Assembly (NCBI GenBank): GCA_947561715.1
Contig: OX387203.1
Span: 13,516,001 to 13,580,000, forward strand
Source of the DNA: Ascidia mentula
Taxonomy: Eukaryota > Chordata > Ascidiacea > Phlebobranchia > Ascidiidae
Reading direction: 5' to 3'
DNA: 64,000 bases
Under the pieces are notes generated by a model, which saw only the letters and a program-made list of their open reading frames with translations, did not search any database and was not told where the DNA came from. How positions within the stretch are numbered: the first letter of the stretch is position 1; each line of letters opens with the position of its first letter. The translations under genes and the position numbers were made by a program. Shown here piece after piece: positions 8,896-17,763 of the stretch.

Positions 8896-9181
8896 TGGTA
8901 TATTGCAAAACAAAATATGGTGCGTCAAAGACAACAGAACACACCCTGGCCGCTTGCCGCCTAACCACTACTAGACAATACGAAATAGTGGCCCTAAAAA
9001 GGGCCGGGCTGGCTAAACAAGCGACCTCAAGAATCTCCTCCAAACACATTCACAGCTGACAATTAAGTTTCAAAAGAAGTTCCAAAAAATAAACTGGTAA
9101 ATTCTTCCGATAACTGCCTTGAACAACTTTAAATGATTTAATAGAGAAAATAACTTGTCGAAACAGTAGGTAACTCACGTA
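8896..9181 (-). promoter_or_regulatory. LINE 5' UTR
   Basis: About 286 nt between the array junction and the ORF1 ATG, with no gene. It holds two adjacent inverted repeats: ccacta (8965-8970) with tagtgg (8986-8991), and ggccct (8990-8995) with agggcc (9000-9005) around four A. Near its outer end the minus strand has CGTGAGT (9179-9173), a good 5' splice-site match. An internal promoter is expected for a free-standing LINE, but I see no TATA box or other decisive signal; co-transcription with the array is equally possible. Equivalent regions: 17478-17763, 30893-31178, 37899-38184, 53754-54039. Confidence 0.5.
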
Positions 9182-10338
9182 TGATGCTTGCCTTAGTCAA
9201 ATAGAATGTCGACTGGAGGGAATGGGGCGGAGGTTGGCCTGGTGGGCACTTGGAGTGGTTGGGACATCGCAAGCGCGTGGAATGGCAATTTCCAACACTG
9301 AGTGCCGCCGTATTTGCCACATTTGCATCGACAAGGAGAGCATCCTAGCCTCTGGACAGCAATAGGGCATGGTGAGCAAGCATGCTCTGTGACGTCACAA
9401 TTTCTATTGTGACAGAGGTCTACACGGTGGGCATTTCCCACCTCCGGTACTTATTCTCATAGAAATAAAATCATGCGCGCCCAAGTACAAAAGCAGCCTG
9501 GCCGCTGTACAGTAATTTGGCATAATGAGCACGAGCCGGCGTCGTCGACGCGGCAACGACGGCGGGGGGCCTTAACAAACGATTACGTAGTTAAAAAGTA
9601 GCCCGGACAGGACGTGATGCTTACCTTATTCAAATAGAATGTCGACTGGTGGCAGAGGGTCGGAGCTTGGCCTGGTGGGCACTTGGAGTGGTTGCGACAT
9701 GGCAAGCACGTGGAATGGCGATTTTCAACACTGAGAGTGCAGCGGTAATCACCACGCTTGCAACGACAGAAAAGTATGCCTGCCGCTGGACAGTAATTGG
9801 GCATAATGAGCACGAGCCGTCGTCGTCGACGCGGCAACGACGGCGGGGGGCCTTTGCAAACGATTAAGTAGTTAAAAAGTAGCCCGGACAGGGCGTGATG
9901 CTTACCTTATTCAAATAGAATGTCGACTGGAGGGAATGGGGCGGAGGTTGGCCTGGTGGGCACTTGGAGTGGTTGGGACATCGCAAGCGCGTGGAATGGC
10001 AATTTCCAACACTGAGTGCCGCCGTATTTGCCACATTTGCATCGACAAGGAGAGCATCCTAGCCTCTGGACAGCAATAGGGCATGGTGAGCAAGCATGCT
10101 CTGTGACGTCACAATTTCTATTGTGACAGAGGTCTACACGGTGGGCATTTCCCACCTCCGGTACTTATTCTCATAGAAATAAAATCATGCGCGCCCAAGT
10201 ACAAAAGCAGCCTGGCCGCTGTACAGTAATTTGGCATAATGAGCACGAGCCGGCGTCGTCGACGCGGCAACGACGGCGGGGGGCCTTTGCAAACGATTAA
10301 GTAGTTAAAAAGTAGCCCGGACAGGGCGTGATGCTTAC

Positions 10339-10565
10339 CTTATTCAAATAGAATGTCGACTGGTGGGAGAGGGGCGGAGCTTGGCCTGGTGGGCACTTGG
10401 AGTGGTTGCGACATGGCGAGCACGTGGAATGGCAATTTTCAACACTGAGAGTGCAGCGGTAATTACCACGCTTGCAACGACAGAAAAGTATGCCTGCCGC
10501 TGGACAGTAATTGGGCATAATGAGCACGAGCCGGCGTCGTCGACGCGGCAACGACGGCGGGGGGC
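10339..10565 (-). pseudogene. Type A' exon-like module (representative)
   Basis: Same 227-nt module as type A, with a distinct set of fixed differences (gtgggagagggg, catggcgagc, ggtaattacc on plus) and a following 55-nt intron (10566-10620). It keeps the same missing base after the VQR codons, so the frameshift predates the split of A and A'. One Cys-rich stretch reads SPCRNHSKCPPGQ where A has LPCRNHSKCPPGQ. Confidence 0.45.
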
Positions 10566-10620
10566 CTTTGCAAACGATTAAGTAGTTAAAAAAGTAGCCC
10601 GGACAGGGCGTGATGCTTAC

Positions 10621-10996
10621 CTTATTCAAATAGAATGTCGACTGGTGGGAGAGGGTCGGAGCTTGGCCTGGTGGGCACTTGGAGTGGTTGGGACATCGCA
10701 AGCACGTGGAATGGCAATTTTCAACACTGAGTGCCGCCGTATTTGTCACATTTGCATCGACAAGGAGAGCATCCCAGCCTCTGGACAACAACAGGCTACA
10801 GTGAGCAAGCATGCTCTGTGACGTCACAATTTCTATTGTGACAGAGTTCTACACGGTGGGCATTTCCCACCTCCTATACTTATTCACATAGAAACAAAAT
10901 CATGCGCGCCCAAGTAAAAAAGCAGCCTAGCCGCTGTACAGTAATTGGGCATAATGAGCACGAGTCGTCGTCGACGCGGCAACGACGGCAGGGGGT
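10621..10996 (-). pseudogene. Type C double exon-like unit (representative)
   Basis: A 376-nt segment, three bases shorter than B, with the same structure: a truncated first copy and a divergent second one. From the acceptor in phase 0 the first copy reads TPCRRCRVDDDSCSLC then PITVQRLGC, retaining more Cys than in B. It stops at TAA just before a decayed donor (GTATAG). The second copy differs from B by point changes (such as acaacaacaggctaca on plus) and has lost several of its Cys codons. The 3-bp length difference from B lies at gagtcgtcgtcg versus gagccggcgtcgtcg. Confidence 0.45.
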
Positions 10997-12345
10997 CTTT
11001 GCAAACGATTAAGTAGTTAAAAAGTAGCCCGGACAGGGCGTGATGCTTACCTTATTCAAATAGAATGTCGACTGGTGGGAGAGGGGCGGAGCTTGGCCTG
11101 GTGGGCACTTGGAGTGGTTGCGACATGGCGAGCACGTGGAATGGCAATTTTCAACACTGAGAGTGCAGCGGTAATTACCACGCTTGCAACGACAGAAAAG
11201 TATGCCTGCCGCTGGACAGTAATTGGGCATAATGAGCACGAGCCGGCGTCGTCGACGCGGCAACGACGGCGGGGGGCCTTTGCAAACGATTAAGTAGTTA
11301 AAAAAGTAGCCCGGACAGGGCGTGATGCTTACCTTATTCAAATAGAATGTCGACTGGTGGGAGAGGGTCGGAGCTTGGCCTGGTGGGCACTTGGAGTGGT
11401 TGGGACATCGCAAGCACGTGGAATGGCAATTTTCAACACTGAGTGCCGCCGTATTTGTCACATTTGCATCGACAAGGAGAGCATCCCAGCCTCTGGACAA
11501 CAACAGGCTACAGTGAGCAAGCATGCTCTGTGACGTCACAATTTCTATTGTGACAGAGGTCTACACGGTGGGCATTTCCCACCTCCTATACTTATTCACA
11601 TAGAAACAAAATCATGCGCGCCCAAGTAAAAAAGCAGCCTAGCCGCTGTACAGTAATTGGGCATAATGAGCACGAGTCGTCGTCGACGCGGCAACGACGG
11701 CAGGGGGTCTTTGCAAACGATTAAGTAGTTAAAAAGTAGCCCGTTAATATTTTATTCGGGGCACCTGATTGTCCCCACGAAATCGGACGAGGTAACACGA
11801 AAAGCATACAACAATAAAACAAAATACACTATATAAATTCAAACTCTGATGAGAATTGTCAGGCAAAAAGTGCCATCTGGTGGTTGTTTACACATTATAT
11901 TGTTAGCCGTTAGTGGGAGCTAACGCAAAAATGTAAAGAAAAGTGTAAACGGGGAATATATCGACCTCTAGTGGTTGGTCCGTCGGGGAGTTCTCTTCCA
12001 CGAGTGGGCGCGATTATATGGCGAGCGAAAGTAGCAAGAATAAACAGTCAACACAATAACACTAAAAATAAAAACGTTCGGGGGAAATATACCGACCCCT
12101 AGTGGTTGGTCTGCCATGTAATTTTTACCCACAGGTGGGCGTAATATAATGGCGAGCGGTAAACAACAAGTGCGAATGGGTAAACAACAATTTAATGGCG
12201 AGCGGTAAACAACAAGTGCGAATGATAACACAATCACAGACGGGGGGCGTTTTGCAGTTATTTATTGTGGGGCGTTTGCAGTTATTTCGGCAATTGCCGT
12301 AGATGGTCTCGTACATTATTTTTAGTCAGCCGCGAGTGGGCGCTA

Positions 12346-15300
12346 TTATAGGGTGTCGGTATTTGTCTGGTAAAGGGTGTTCACAACGTCGGCCAGGACC
12401 TCCTCGAGAAAGGGGTTGTCCCTATTTCGCTGTATAGATAGTTTTAAGCGTAAAGAGGTTTTGCAGGATGTTATCAAGTGCCTGGGTATGTCATTGATGG
12501 GTCGTGTGTCATGTTTGATTCTGTTTCGTGTTTTCCAGATAGTGTGTGTTAGTGAGGTGTTTAAAAGTGCTCCTAATGTTTTCGTGTAAGGTGTTGTATT
12601 ATGAAGTGTTGGGAAGGCGATGTGTAAAGGTGTGTCAAAAGGACAGGTGTTTAGGTTAGATAAAGTTCGAAAGACGTCGCGAATTAAGGTGAGCAGAGGT
12701 TGAATGGAAGGACAGTTGTGGAATAGGTGAGTAAATGTTTCAAAGGGGAATTTGCACAGGTAGCAGTGGGGTTGTTGGTCCAAAGGGAGGTATGATTTCT
12801 GACAATTTAACGGAAGAATTTTATGTGTTAGCCGGTAATTGAAGGATTTTAAATAATTCGGGAATATCGGGTGGTGGATTTGGACCCAGTCGTTGAATTG
12901 GTGAGGTGTGGTAGCGTTGTCAACAATACGGTGGTATAGGGGTTTTGTTTTGTGAGTCATCAGCTCGGCTTCTGTGAGGTTCAAGGTTTTTAAAAGTTGT
13001 AACAGGGATTTGTAGTGGGGAGAGGGTGTGATTGCGTGCGGGAGAAAGTTTCTGGTTCGTAGGTGGAAAAGTTTGCTGAGGGAGAGGCCAAGGTTGTATT
13101 CTATGAATGATAGCTGTGCGGTTGTCGGGGTTTCTAAAAGGCGGTGGTTATAATATTGTTTGATAGGATAGAGAAGTGATAGGTCAGCGTAGAGGGGAAT
13201 GTTTGCCGCGCCGTAACCGCCATGGTCACGACGGGCTGCCAGGATGTTAATTGGCAAGGTTGGATTGTTTGGGCCGACGACGAACTTTACCACAATGCCG
13301 TCGATCCGTTCTCGTTGCAGGGTTGGTAGGGGGTAAGTTTTAGCGAGGTATGAAATTTGGGGTAAAAGTATAGTCTTAGTGAGGATGCATTTAGAATCAA
13401 AAGTGAGAAACGGGTTGCTGATAGATTTGGCGCGGGATTGCAAAGAGGTGACTGCCTTGTGCCATGCCGCGGTAATTTCCGATGGTGCGCCTATTGGGGT
13501 ATTTAACGGTGTTATAGACTTAGGGTTCCATTTTATCTGAGATAAGGTTGGGTCGTCATGGGGGGGTCGAAGGATGGCAATCGCTTCGGTTTTGGTGGGG
13601 TTAAGTTTTAATCCGGAAAATTTACCAAAATTGTGAATGAGGCCGAGGGCTTTGGTGAGGGAATGCCGATGAGCCACCACTAGGGTGACGTCATCGGCGT
13701 AAGCGATTGCCTTGGGTGTGTTGCGGCACGGCACGGGGGTAGAATCAATAGAAGTGTTGTTTTGTAGGGCAACGAGGAGCGGATCTAGGGCAATCAGGAA
13801 GAGGTTCAGACTAAGGGGGTCACCTTGTCTGACTCCTCTCCTGATGGAAAAATCCCTTGTGGCAAAGCCGTTTACGAAGGCCCGGGAGTTGGCGCTAGAG
13901 TGAAGTGCAGAAAGGTAATTAGTAAAGCAAGTGGGAAAGCGTTTGAGATGTAACTGGAGAAGTAGCCATGAAAAAGAAACTGAGTCGAAAGCTTTTTGAA
14001 AATCTAGGGAAACGAAGAAGGTGTCCGAATTGATTGAGGATGCGTGGTGGTGGAGATCGCGTAAGAGTAGAGTTGCGTTGGAGGTTGAAGAGCCGGGGAT
14101 AGCGAATTGATTACTTGAGAGAATGTCGGGTATAAAGGGTTTCAAGCGGAGGTTCAAGAGTTTGTGTAGGATTTTTAGGTCTGTGTTTAACAAAGAAATA
14201 GGGCGGTAATTATTTAGCAGGGTGGGATCGTTTTTTTTATGGATAAGGGTCAAATGTCCGAGGTTGAATTCTGATGGGGTATATGAATTAAAGTATGAAA
14301 AATTAAGCGCGTCGGTGAGGTCGGCCCCGATCAGGTCCCAGTAGTGCGAGTAAAACTCGATGCTGAGACCGTCGGGGCCGGGGGTTTTGCCAGTGGGAAA
14401 GAGGGAAAGGGTTTGTTTAATTTCCTGTTGTGTGATGGGGCGCGAAAGTGCTTCGAGGTGCTGTTCCGGGATAGGTTTGGGAGGAATTCTAATGAAATCG
14501 TTATCAGGGCCGGGTGCTGGTAGTTGTTGGTCCGCGTAGAGGGTTTCGAAAAAATGTCGGGTATGTGAGAGGAGTTCCTTAGGAGTGGATCGAGGGAGAC
14601 CGTGGTTATCCTGGAGTTCGAGTATGGGGGCGTGGCGGCGGGTGGGGATTAACTTAGAATAAAGGGTTTTATCAGCAATATTTTTAAATTGAGGGTCAGA
14701 AGAAAGGGATCGGAGGATAGATGTGCGGGATTTTGAGATGTACAGTTCCTTAAGGGATTTTTTAGCGGATTGGAATTTATCAAAATTATCGGGTGATGGG
14801 TGGTCGTTGAGGGTTTGGCGGTAGGTTTCCAATTGTTGCTGTAGGGTTTGGGTTTCTTTGCGTGATTGTTGGGCCAGGAGTTTTGAATGGGTTTGTGTGA
14901 TCTGTTTAAATTTAAATTTTAGTGTTAACCAATAGTCCAGGGGGTTGGAGTGAAGGGGAGCCAAGGTTTGCCATAGAGGGTAGGTTTGTCTAAGACTTTG
15001 GGAAAACTGAGGGTCGTGAAGGGTATTTACATTATTCTTCCAGGATCCACGGCCTCTTGGGGGTGCGGAAATGAGGTTTAGAGTTGTTAGCACTGCATCG
15101 TGATCGGAAAAGGGGCAAGGCGAAAAGGAATGGTGTTTAGGAATTAATTGCCTTGATGTGTATAATCTATCGATGCGTGACTGGGTCCCTGGGGCGCGAC
15201 GTGAGTATTGACGGAGGGTTGGGTGGAGAGTTCGAAAGGTGTCTTGTAGGTCAAAAGTGGCTATTAATTTAATGAGTGAATGACTTGGTTGGCGGTTGGC

Positions 15301-15795
15301 TGTTGGGGGGTGTCTGTCCAGGGCGGGGTCTACTACACAGTTGAAATCACCGGCGAATACTATGGGGTGGGAAGAGGAGATATACGGGAAGAGGGAGTCG
15401 AAGAATTTGTTGTTGAATATGTAATTTTTTGTGCCGGAGGGTGCGTATATATTAACCAAGTGAAAGGTGTGGGTCAGGGTTGATATGTCGGCCGCAATAA
15501 TGCGACCTTCAGAGTCAGAAACGGAATTAAGGATTTGGAGATTGGAGGAATTCAGAAGAACTGCGACACCCCCCCAGGCAGAGCCTTTTAGAGGTGCCGA
15601 GTTTAAGAGGATGGGACCGGAAGACCATTCGGACTTCCACAGGGATTCGGTATGGGGGGTAGAGTGAGTTTCTTGTAAGCAAAAAAGGTCAAAGTTCAAA
15701 GAGGAAAGGTACCGAAACAGGGCCCTTCTCTTGGTTGCCTGGCCTAAGCCGTTAACATTCAACGTACATATACGTAAATAGGATGTAGGCGCCAT
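12346..15795 (-). CDS. LINE ORF2, copy 2
   Basis: Protein identical to copy 1 ORF2 (1149 aa from the ATG at 15795), including all endonuclease and YADD residues; intact. Confidence 0.95.
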   Translation of the reverse strand: MAPTSYLRICTLNVNGLGQATKRRALFRYLSSLNFDLFCLQETHSTPHTESLWKSEWSSGPILLNSAPLKGSAWGGVAVLLNSSNLQILNSVSDSEGRIIAADISTLTHTFHLVNIYAPSGTKNYIFNNKFFDSLFPYISSSHPIVFAGDFNCVVDPALDRHPPTANRQPSHSLIKLIATFDLQDTFRTLHPTLRQYSRRAPGTQSRIDRLYTSRQLIPKHHSFSPCPFSDHDAVLTTLNLISAPPRGRGSWKNNVNTLHDPQFSQSLRQTYPLWQTLAPLHSNPLDYWLTLKFKFKQITQTHSKLLAQQSRKETQTLQQQLETYRQTLNDHPSPDNFDKFQSAKKSLKELYISKSRTSILRSLSSDPQFKNIADKTLYSKLIPTRRHAPILELQDNHGLPRSTPKELLSHTRHFFETLYADQQLPAPGPDNDFIRIPPKPIPEQHLEALSRPITQQEIKQTLSLFPTGKTPGPDGLSIEFYSHYWDLIGADLTDALNFSYFNSYTPSEFNLGHLTLIHKKNDPTLLNNYRPISLLNTDLKILHKLLNLRLKPFIPDILSSNQFAIPGSSTSNATLLLRDLHHHASSINSDTFFVSLDFQKAFDSVSFSWLLLQLHLKRFPTCFTNYLSALHSSANSRAFVNGFATRDFSIRRGVRQGDPLSLNLFLIALDPLLVALQNNTSIDSTPVPCRNTPKAIAYADDVTLVVAHRHSLTKALGLIHNFGKFSGLKLNPTKTEAIAILRPPHDDPTLSQIKWNPKSITPLNTPIGAPSEITAAWHKAVTSLQSRAKSISNPFLTFDSKCILTKTILLPQISYLAKTYPLPTLQRERIDGIVVKFVVGPNNPTLPINILAARRDHGGYGAANIPLYADLSLLYPIKQYYNHRLLETPTTAQLSFIEYNLGLSLSKLFHLRTRNFLPHAITPSPHYKSLLQLLKTLNLTEAELMTHKTKPLYHRIVDNATTPHQFNDWVQIHHPIFPNYLKSFNYRLTHKILPLNCQKSYLPLDQQPHCYLCKFPFETFTHLFHNCPSIQPLLTLIRDVFRTLSNLNTCPFDTPLHIAFPTLHNTTPYTKTLGALLNTSLTHTIWKTRNRIKHDTRPINDIPRHLITSCKTSLRLKLSIQRNRDNPFLEEVLADVVNTLYQTNTDTL

Positions 15796-15854
15796 TGTGA
15801 CTTTAAACGAAAACAAAACATAAACAAAGTCACGTGGTCTTAATTTGGGACATT

Positions 15855-17477
15855 CTAAAGGCAGGTGATGTTGAAGTCATTCGGTATGACCGTTTCACAA
15901 CAACATACGATTTGTTCCCCGGGCAATAGATTATAAGTGGCGCCGCAGTTGCAACTTATCAAAAGCCGTTGGCATTTTCTGTTCGTGCAGCGGGATGGGC
16001 TTGTGTAAGCCTCGTCCGGAGCCCAATTGCCGCAGCGGCATTTTAAATGTAGGGTTCCGCATAAGCATACAATATTCTTGCCTGTGTACGCGGTATGGCA
16101 ACATGTCGTTTTCTTCGGAATCGGTGGTGATTCGCTCTGCTTCCTTTTGCGCGAACGTACTTCAGTGAATTGCTCGTCGTCCCGCATGACCGGTTTCGGT
16201 GTGGATGTGGCCGCAGGTAATGATTGGTGTGTTGGGGTTGTAGCGGTATCGGCCAACTCGGGCCGCGGGATACGGTGATGTACCGCCTCTGGTGTCTTGC
16301 TGTCTCGAACACCGGTGACCGTTGCGGCGCTAGAGGGTGATAGCGCCTCTGCAGACTTGTTGTTGTTGTGACGCGTAGTAGCGGTATTAGCCAACTCGGG
16401 CTGCGGGATGCGTCGATGTACCGCCTCTGGTGTCTTGTCTGTTATTCCATTAACGAGCGTTGGGGCGCTAGAGAGTGGCGCCTCTGAAGACTTCACGCCG
16501 CTTCTTGTGACGTCAGTTGTCACGGTCGGGGGCGCACGGTCAACAGCTGGCTCGCCAGGTGTGACGTCAGCCGTCACAGCCGATGGCGCAGCGTCAGCGA
16601 CAACAGGTGTCGTTTTGAGATTTCCACCTGGCGCGATCTTATCAGCGACGCCAGGTGTGACATCTGGCACATGCAGGTGCACAGATGTTGCGACGTCTAA
16701 GGTCGCTTGTTTATTATGGTCCGGCGCATTATCAGCTGCCGCATTTGACGTTGTGGCGTTAGACGTGTTTGCCTCTGGAGCCTTCTTATCAGGACAATTT
16801 TCTTGTTCTTGCACATTCGGCGTTTTATCGCCGGCACTTCCTTTCACGGCTGACTGCCTTCGCTCTTCGGCTTGCCTGGCAAAGCTTGGACAGTCACTTT
16901 TAACATGGCCCATCTCCATACAAAAATCGCACTTCTTGGGCTGGCCGTTATATTTTACTTCAACCACATTTTTGCCGAGGCGCACCCGCTCTGGAATTGG
17001 GTTGTCTTTCAAAACAGAACCCTTCATAATGATAATGCGTTTGCCTCCGTAGAGGCCATAGTCATCGTTTGTTTTCCACCCTCTAATTGTAGGGGCGTAT
17101 TTTGAAAAATATGCGAGTAGCGCTTGCATCGGGATGCGCGGGGGAACCTTTGTGAGGGTCACACACTCTTCATCCTCGCAACGTGCGGTTGCGTACACAG
17201 GCTTTCCTGTCGCTCTCAGCGCCATGGCGAATTCACGGGCCTTATCTTTTGATGGGCAGTAAAATTTAACTCTGCCATTCGAGAATTGTAATAGACCTTC
17301 AAGGAAGGTCCGCCAGCGAATGTTATGTTGGCGTAACAAAGCCAAAATCTCTGGACGCTTCAGCCCTGGGTTGAAACGGGCGTCTACCTCCAAGTTTTCA
17401 TCCGTATCAAACGGATCTTTTACTGGCACAGATCGGGCCGCCACACTGGGCCCGGCTACGGCTTTTGCAAAATTCAT
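15855..17477 (-). CDS. LINE ORF1, copy 2
   Basis: Protein identical to copy 1 ORF1 (540 aa from the ATG at 17477); intact, 59 nt upstream of ORF2. Confidence 0.92.
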   Translation of the reverse strand: MNFAKAVAGPSVAARSVPVKDPFDTDENLEVDARFNPGLKRPEILALLRQHNIRWRTFLEGLLQFSNGRVKFYCPSKDKAREFAMALRATGKPVYATARCEDEECVTLTKVPPRIPMQALLAYFSKYAPTIRGWKTNDDYGLYGGKRIIIMKGSVLKDNPIPERVRLGKNVVEVKYNGQPKKCDFCMEMGHVKSDCPSFARQAEERRQSAVKGSAGDKTPNVQEQENCPDKKAPEANTSNATTSNAAADNAPDHNKQATLDVATSVHLHVPDVTPGVADKIAPGGNLKTTPVVADAAPSAVTADVTPGEPAVDRAPPTVTTDVTRSGVKSSEAPLSSAPTLVNGITDKTPEAVHRRIPQPELANTATTRHNNNKSAEALSPSSAATVTGVRDSKTPEAVHHRIPRPELADTATTPTHQSLPAATSTPKPVMRDDEQFTEVRSRKRKQSESPPIPKKTTCCHTAYTGKNIVCLCGTLHLKCRCGNWAPDEAYTSPSRCTNRKCQRLLISCNCGATYNLLPGEQIVCCCETVIPNDFNITCL

Positions 17478-17763
17478 TGGTATATTGCAAAACAAAATAT
17501 GGTGCGTCAAAGACAACAGAACACACCCTGGCCGCTTGCCGCCTAACCACTACTAGACAATACGAAATAGTGGCCCTAAAAAGGGCCGGGCTGGCTAAAC
17601 AAGCGACCTCAAGAATCTCCTCCAAACACATTCACAGCTGACAATTAAGTTTCAAAAGAAGTTCCAAAAAATAAACTGGTAAATTCTTCCGATAACTGCC
17701 TTGAACAACTTTAAATGATTTAATAGAGAAAATAACTTGTCGAAACAGTAGGTAACTCACGTA

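Larger units (their letters stand above)
3161..9181 (-). mobile_element. LINE copy 1, full-length two-ORF non-LTR retrotransposon
   Basis: About 6021 bp, sense on the minus strand: 5' UTR 9181-8896, ORF1, 59-nt spacer, ORF2, 3' UTR 3763-3161. Boundaries come from comparison with the empty repeat unit. On the plus strand the array runs to ...agtagccc (3160) and resumes at tgatgctt (9182). In an empty unit these are separated by only 10 nt (ggacagggcg or ggacaggacg). No target-site duplication and no poly(A) tail are visible; the element ends AATAAAATATTAA[T/C] on its own strand. AP-endonuclease plus RT plus CCHC architecture with a CCHC ORF1 fits the Tx1/L1 side of LINE phylogeny, where several target-specific families are known. 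Left flank is a type A unit (A at 2900); right flank is a B unit. Confidence 0.93.
9182..11742 (-). repeat. Tandem array block 2 (B, A, A', C units)
   Basis: Exon-like parts start at B 9192, A 9625, B 9906, A' 10339, C 10621, A' 11051, C 11333. The block changes from A-B dimers (714 bp) to A'-C dimers (712 bp) after 10338. The first unit carries the altered junction sequence ttgccttagtc seen only beside LINE 5' ends. The last C exon ends at 11708 and 34 nt of its intron (11709-11742) abut LINE copy 2. The 176-residue open frames across A'-C here exist because the sixth A in the A' intron removes the stop seen in five-A units; I do not take them as genes. Confidence 0.95.
11743..17763 (-). mobile_element. 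LINE copy 2
   Basis: Same length and internal spacing as copy 1 (offset 8582 throughout). Left (3') flank is a type C unit; right (5') flank is a B unit. The base at the 3' junction is g on plus (cccgttaat) where copies 1, 4 and 5 have a. Confidence 0.93.

Noticed and set aside
3161..9181. LTR retrotransposon or DNA transposon
   Set aside because: No terminal direct or inverted repeats, no integrase, protease, RNase H or transposase; endonuclease plus YADD RT defines a LINE.
10297..10827. 176-residue minus-strand open frames across A'-C units as real genes
   Set aside because: They read through the putative intron only because of one extra A in a homopolymer, and they cross the C unit out of its Cys-conserving frame.
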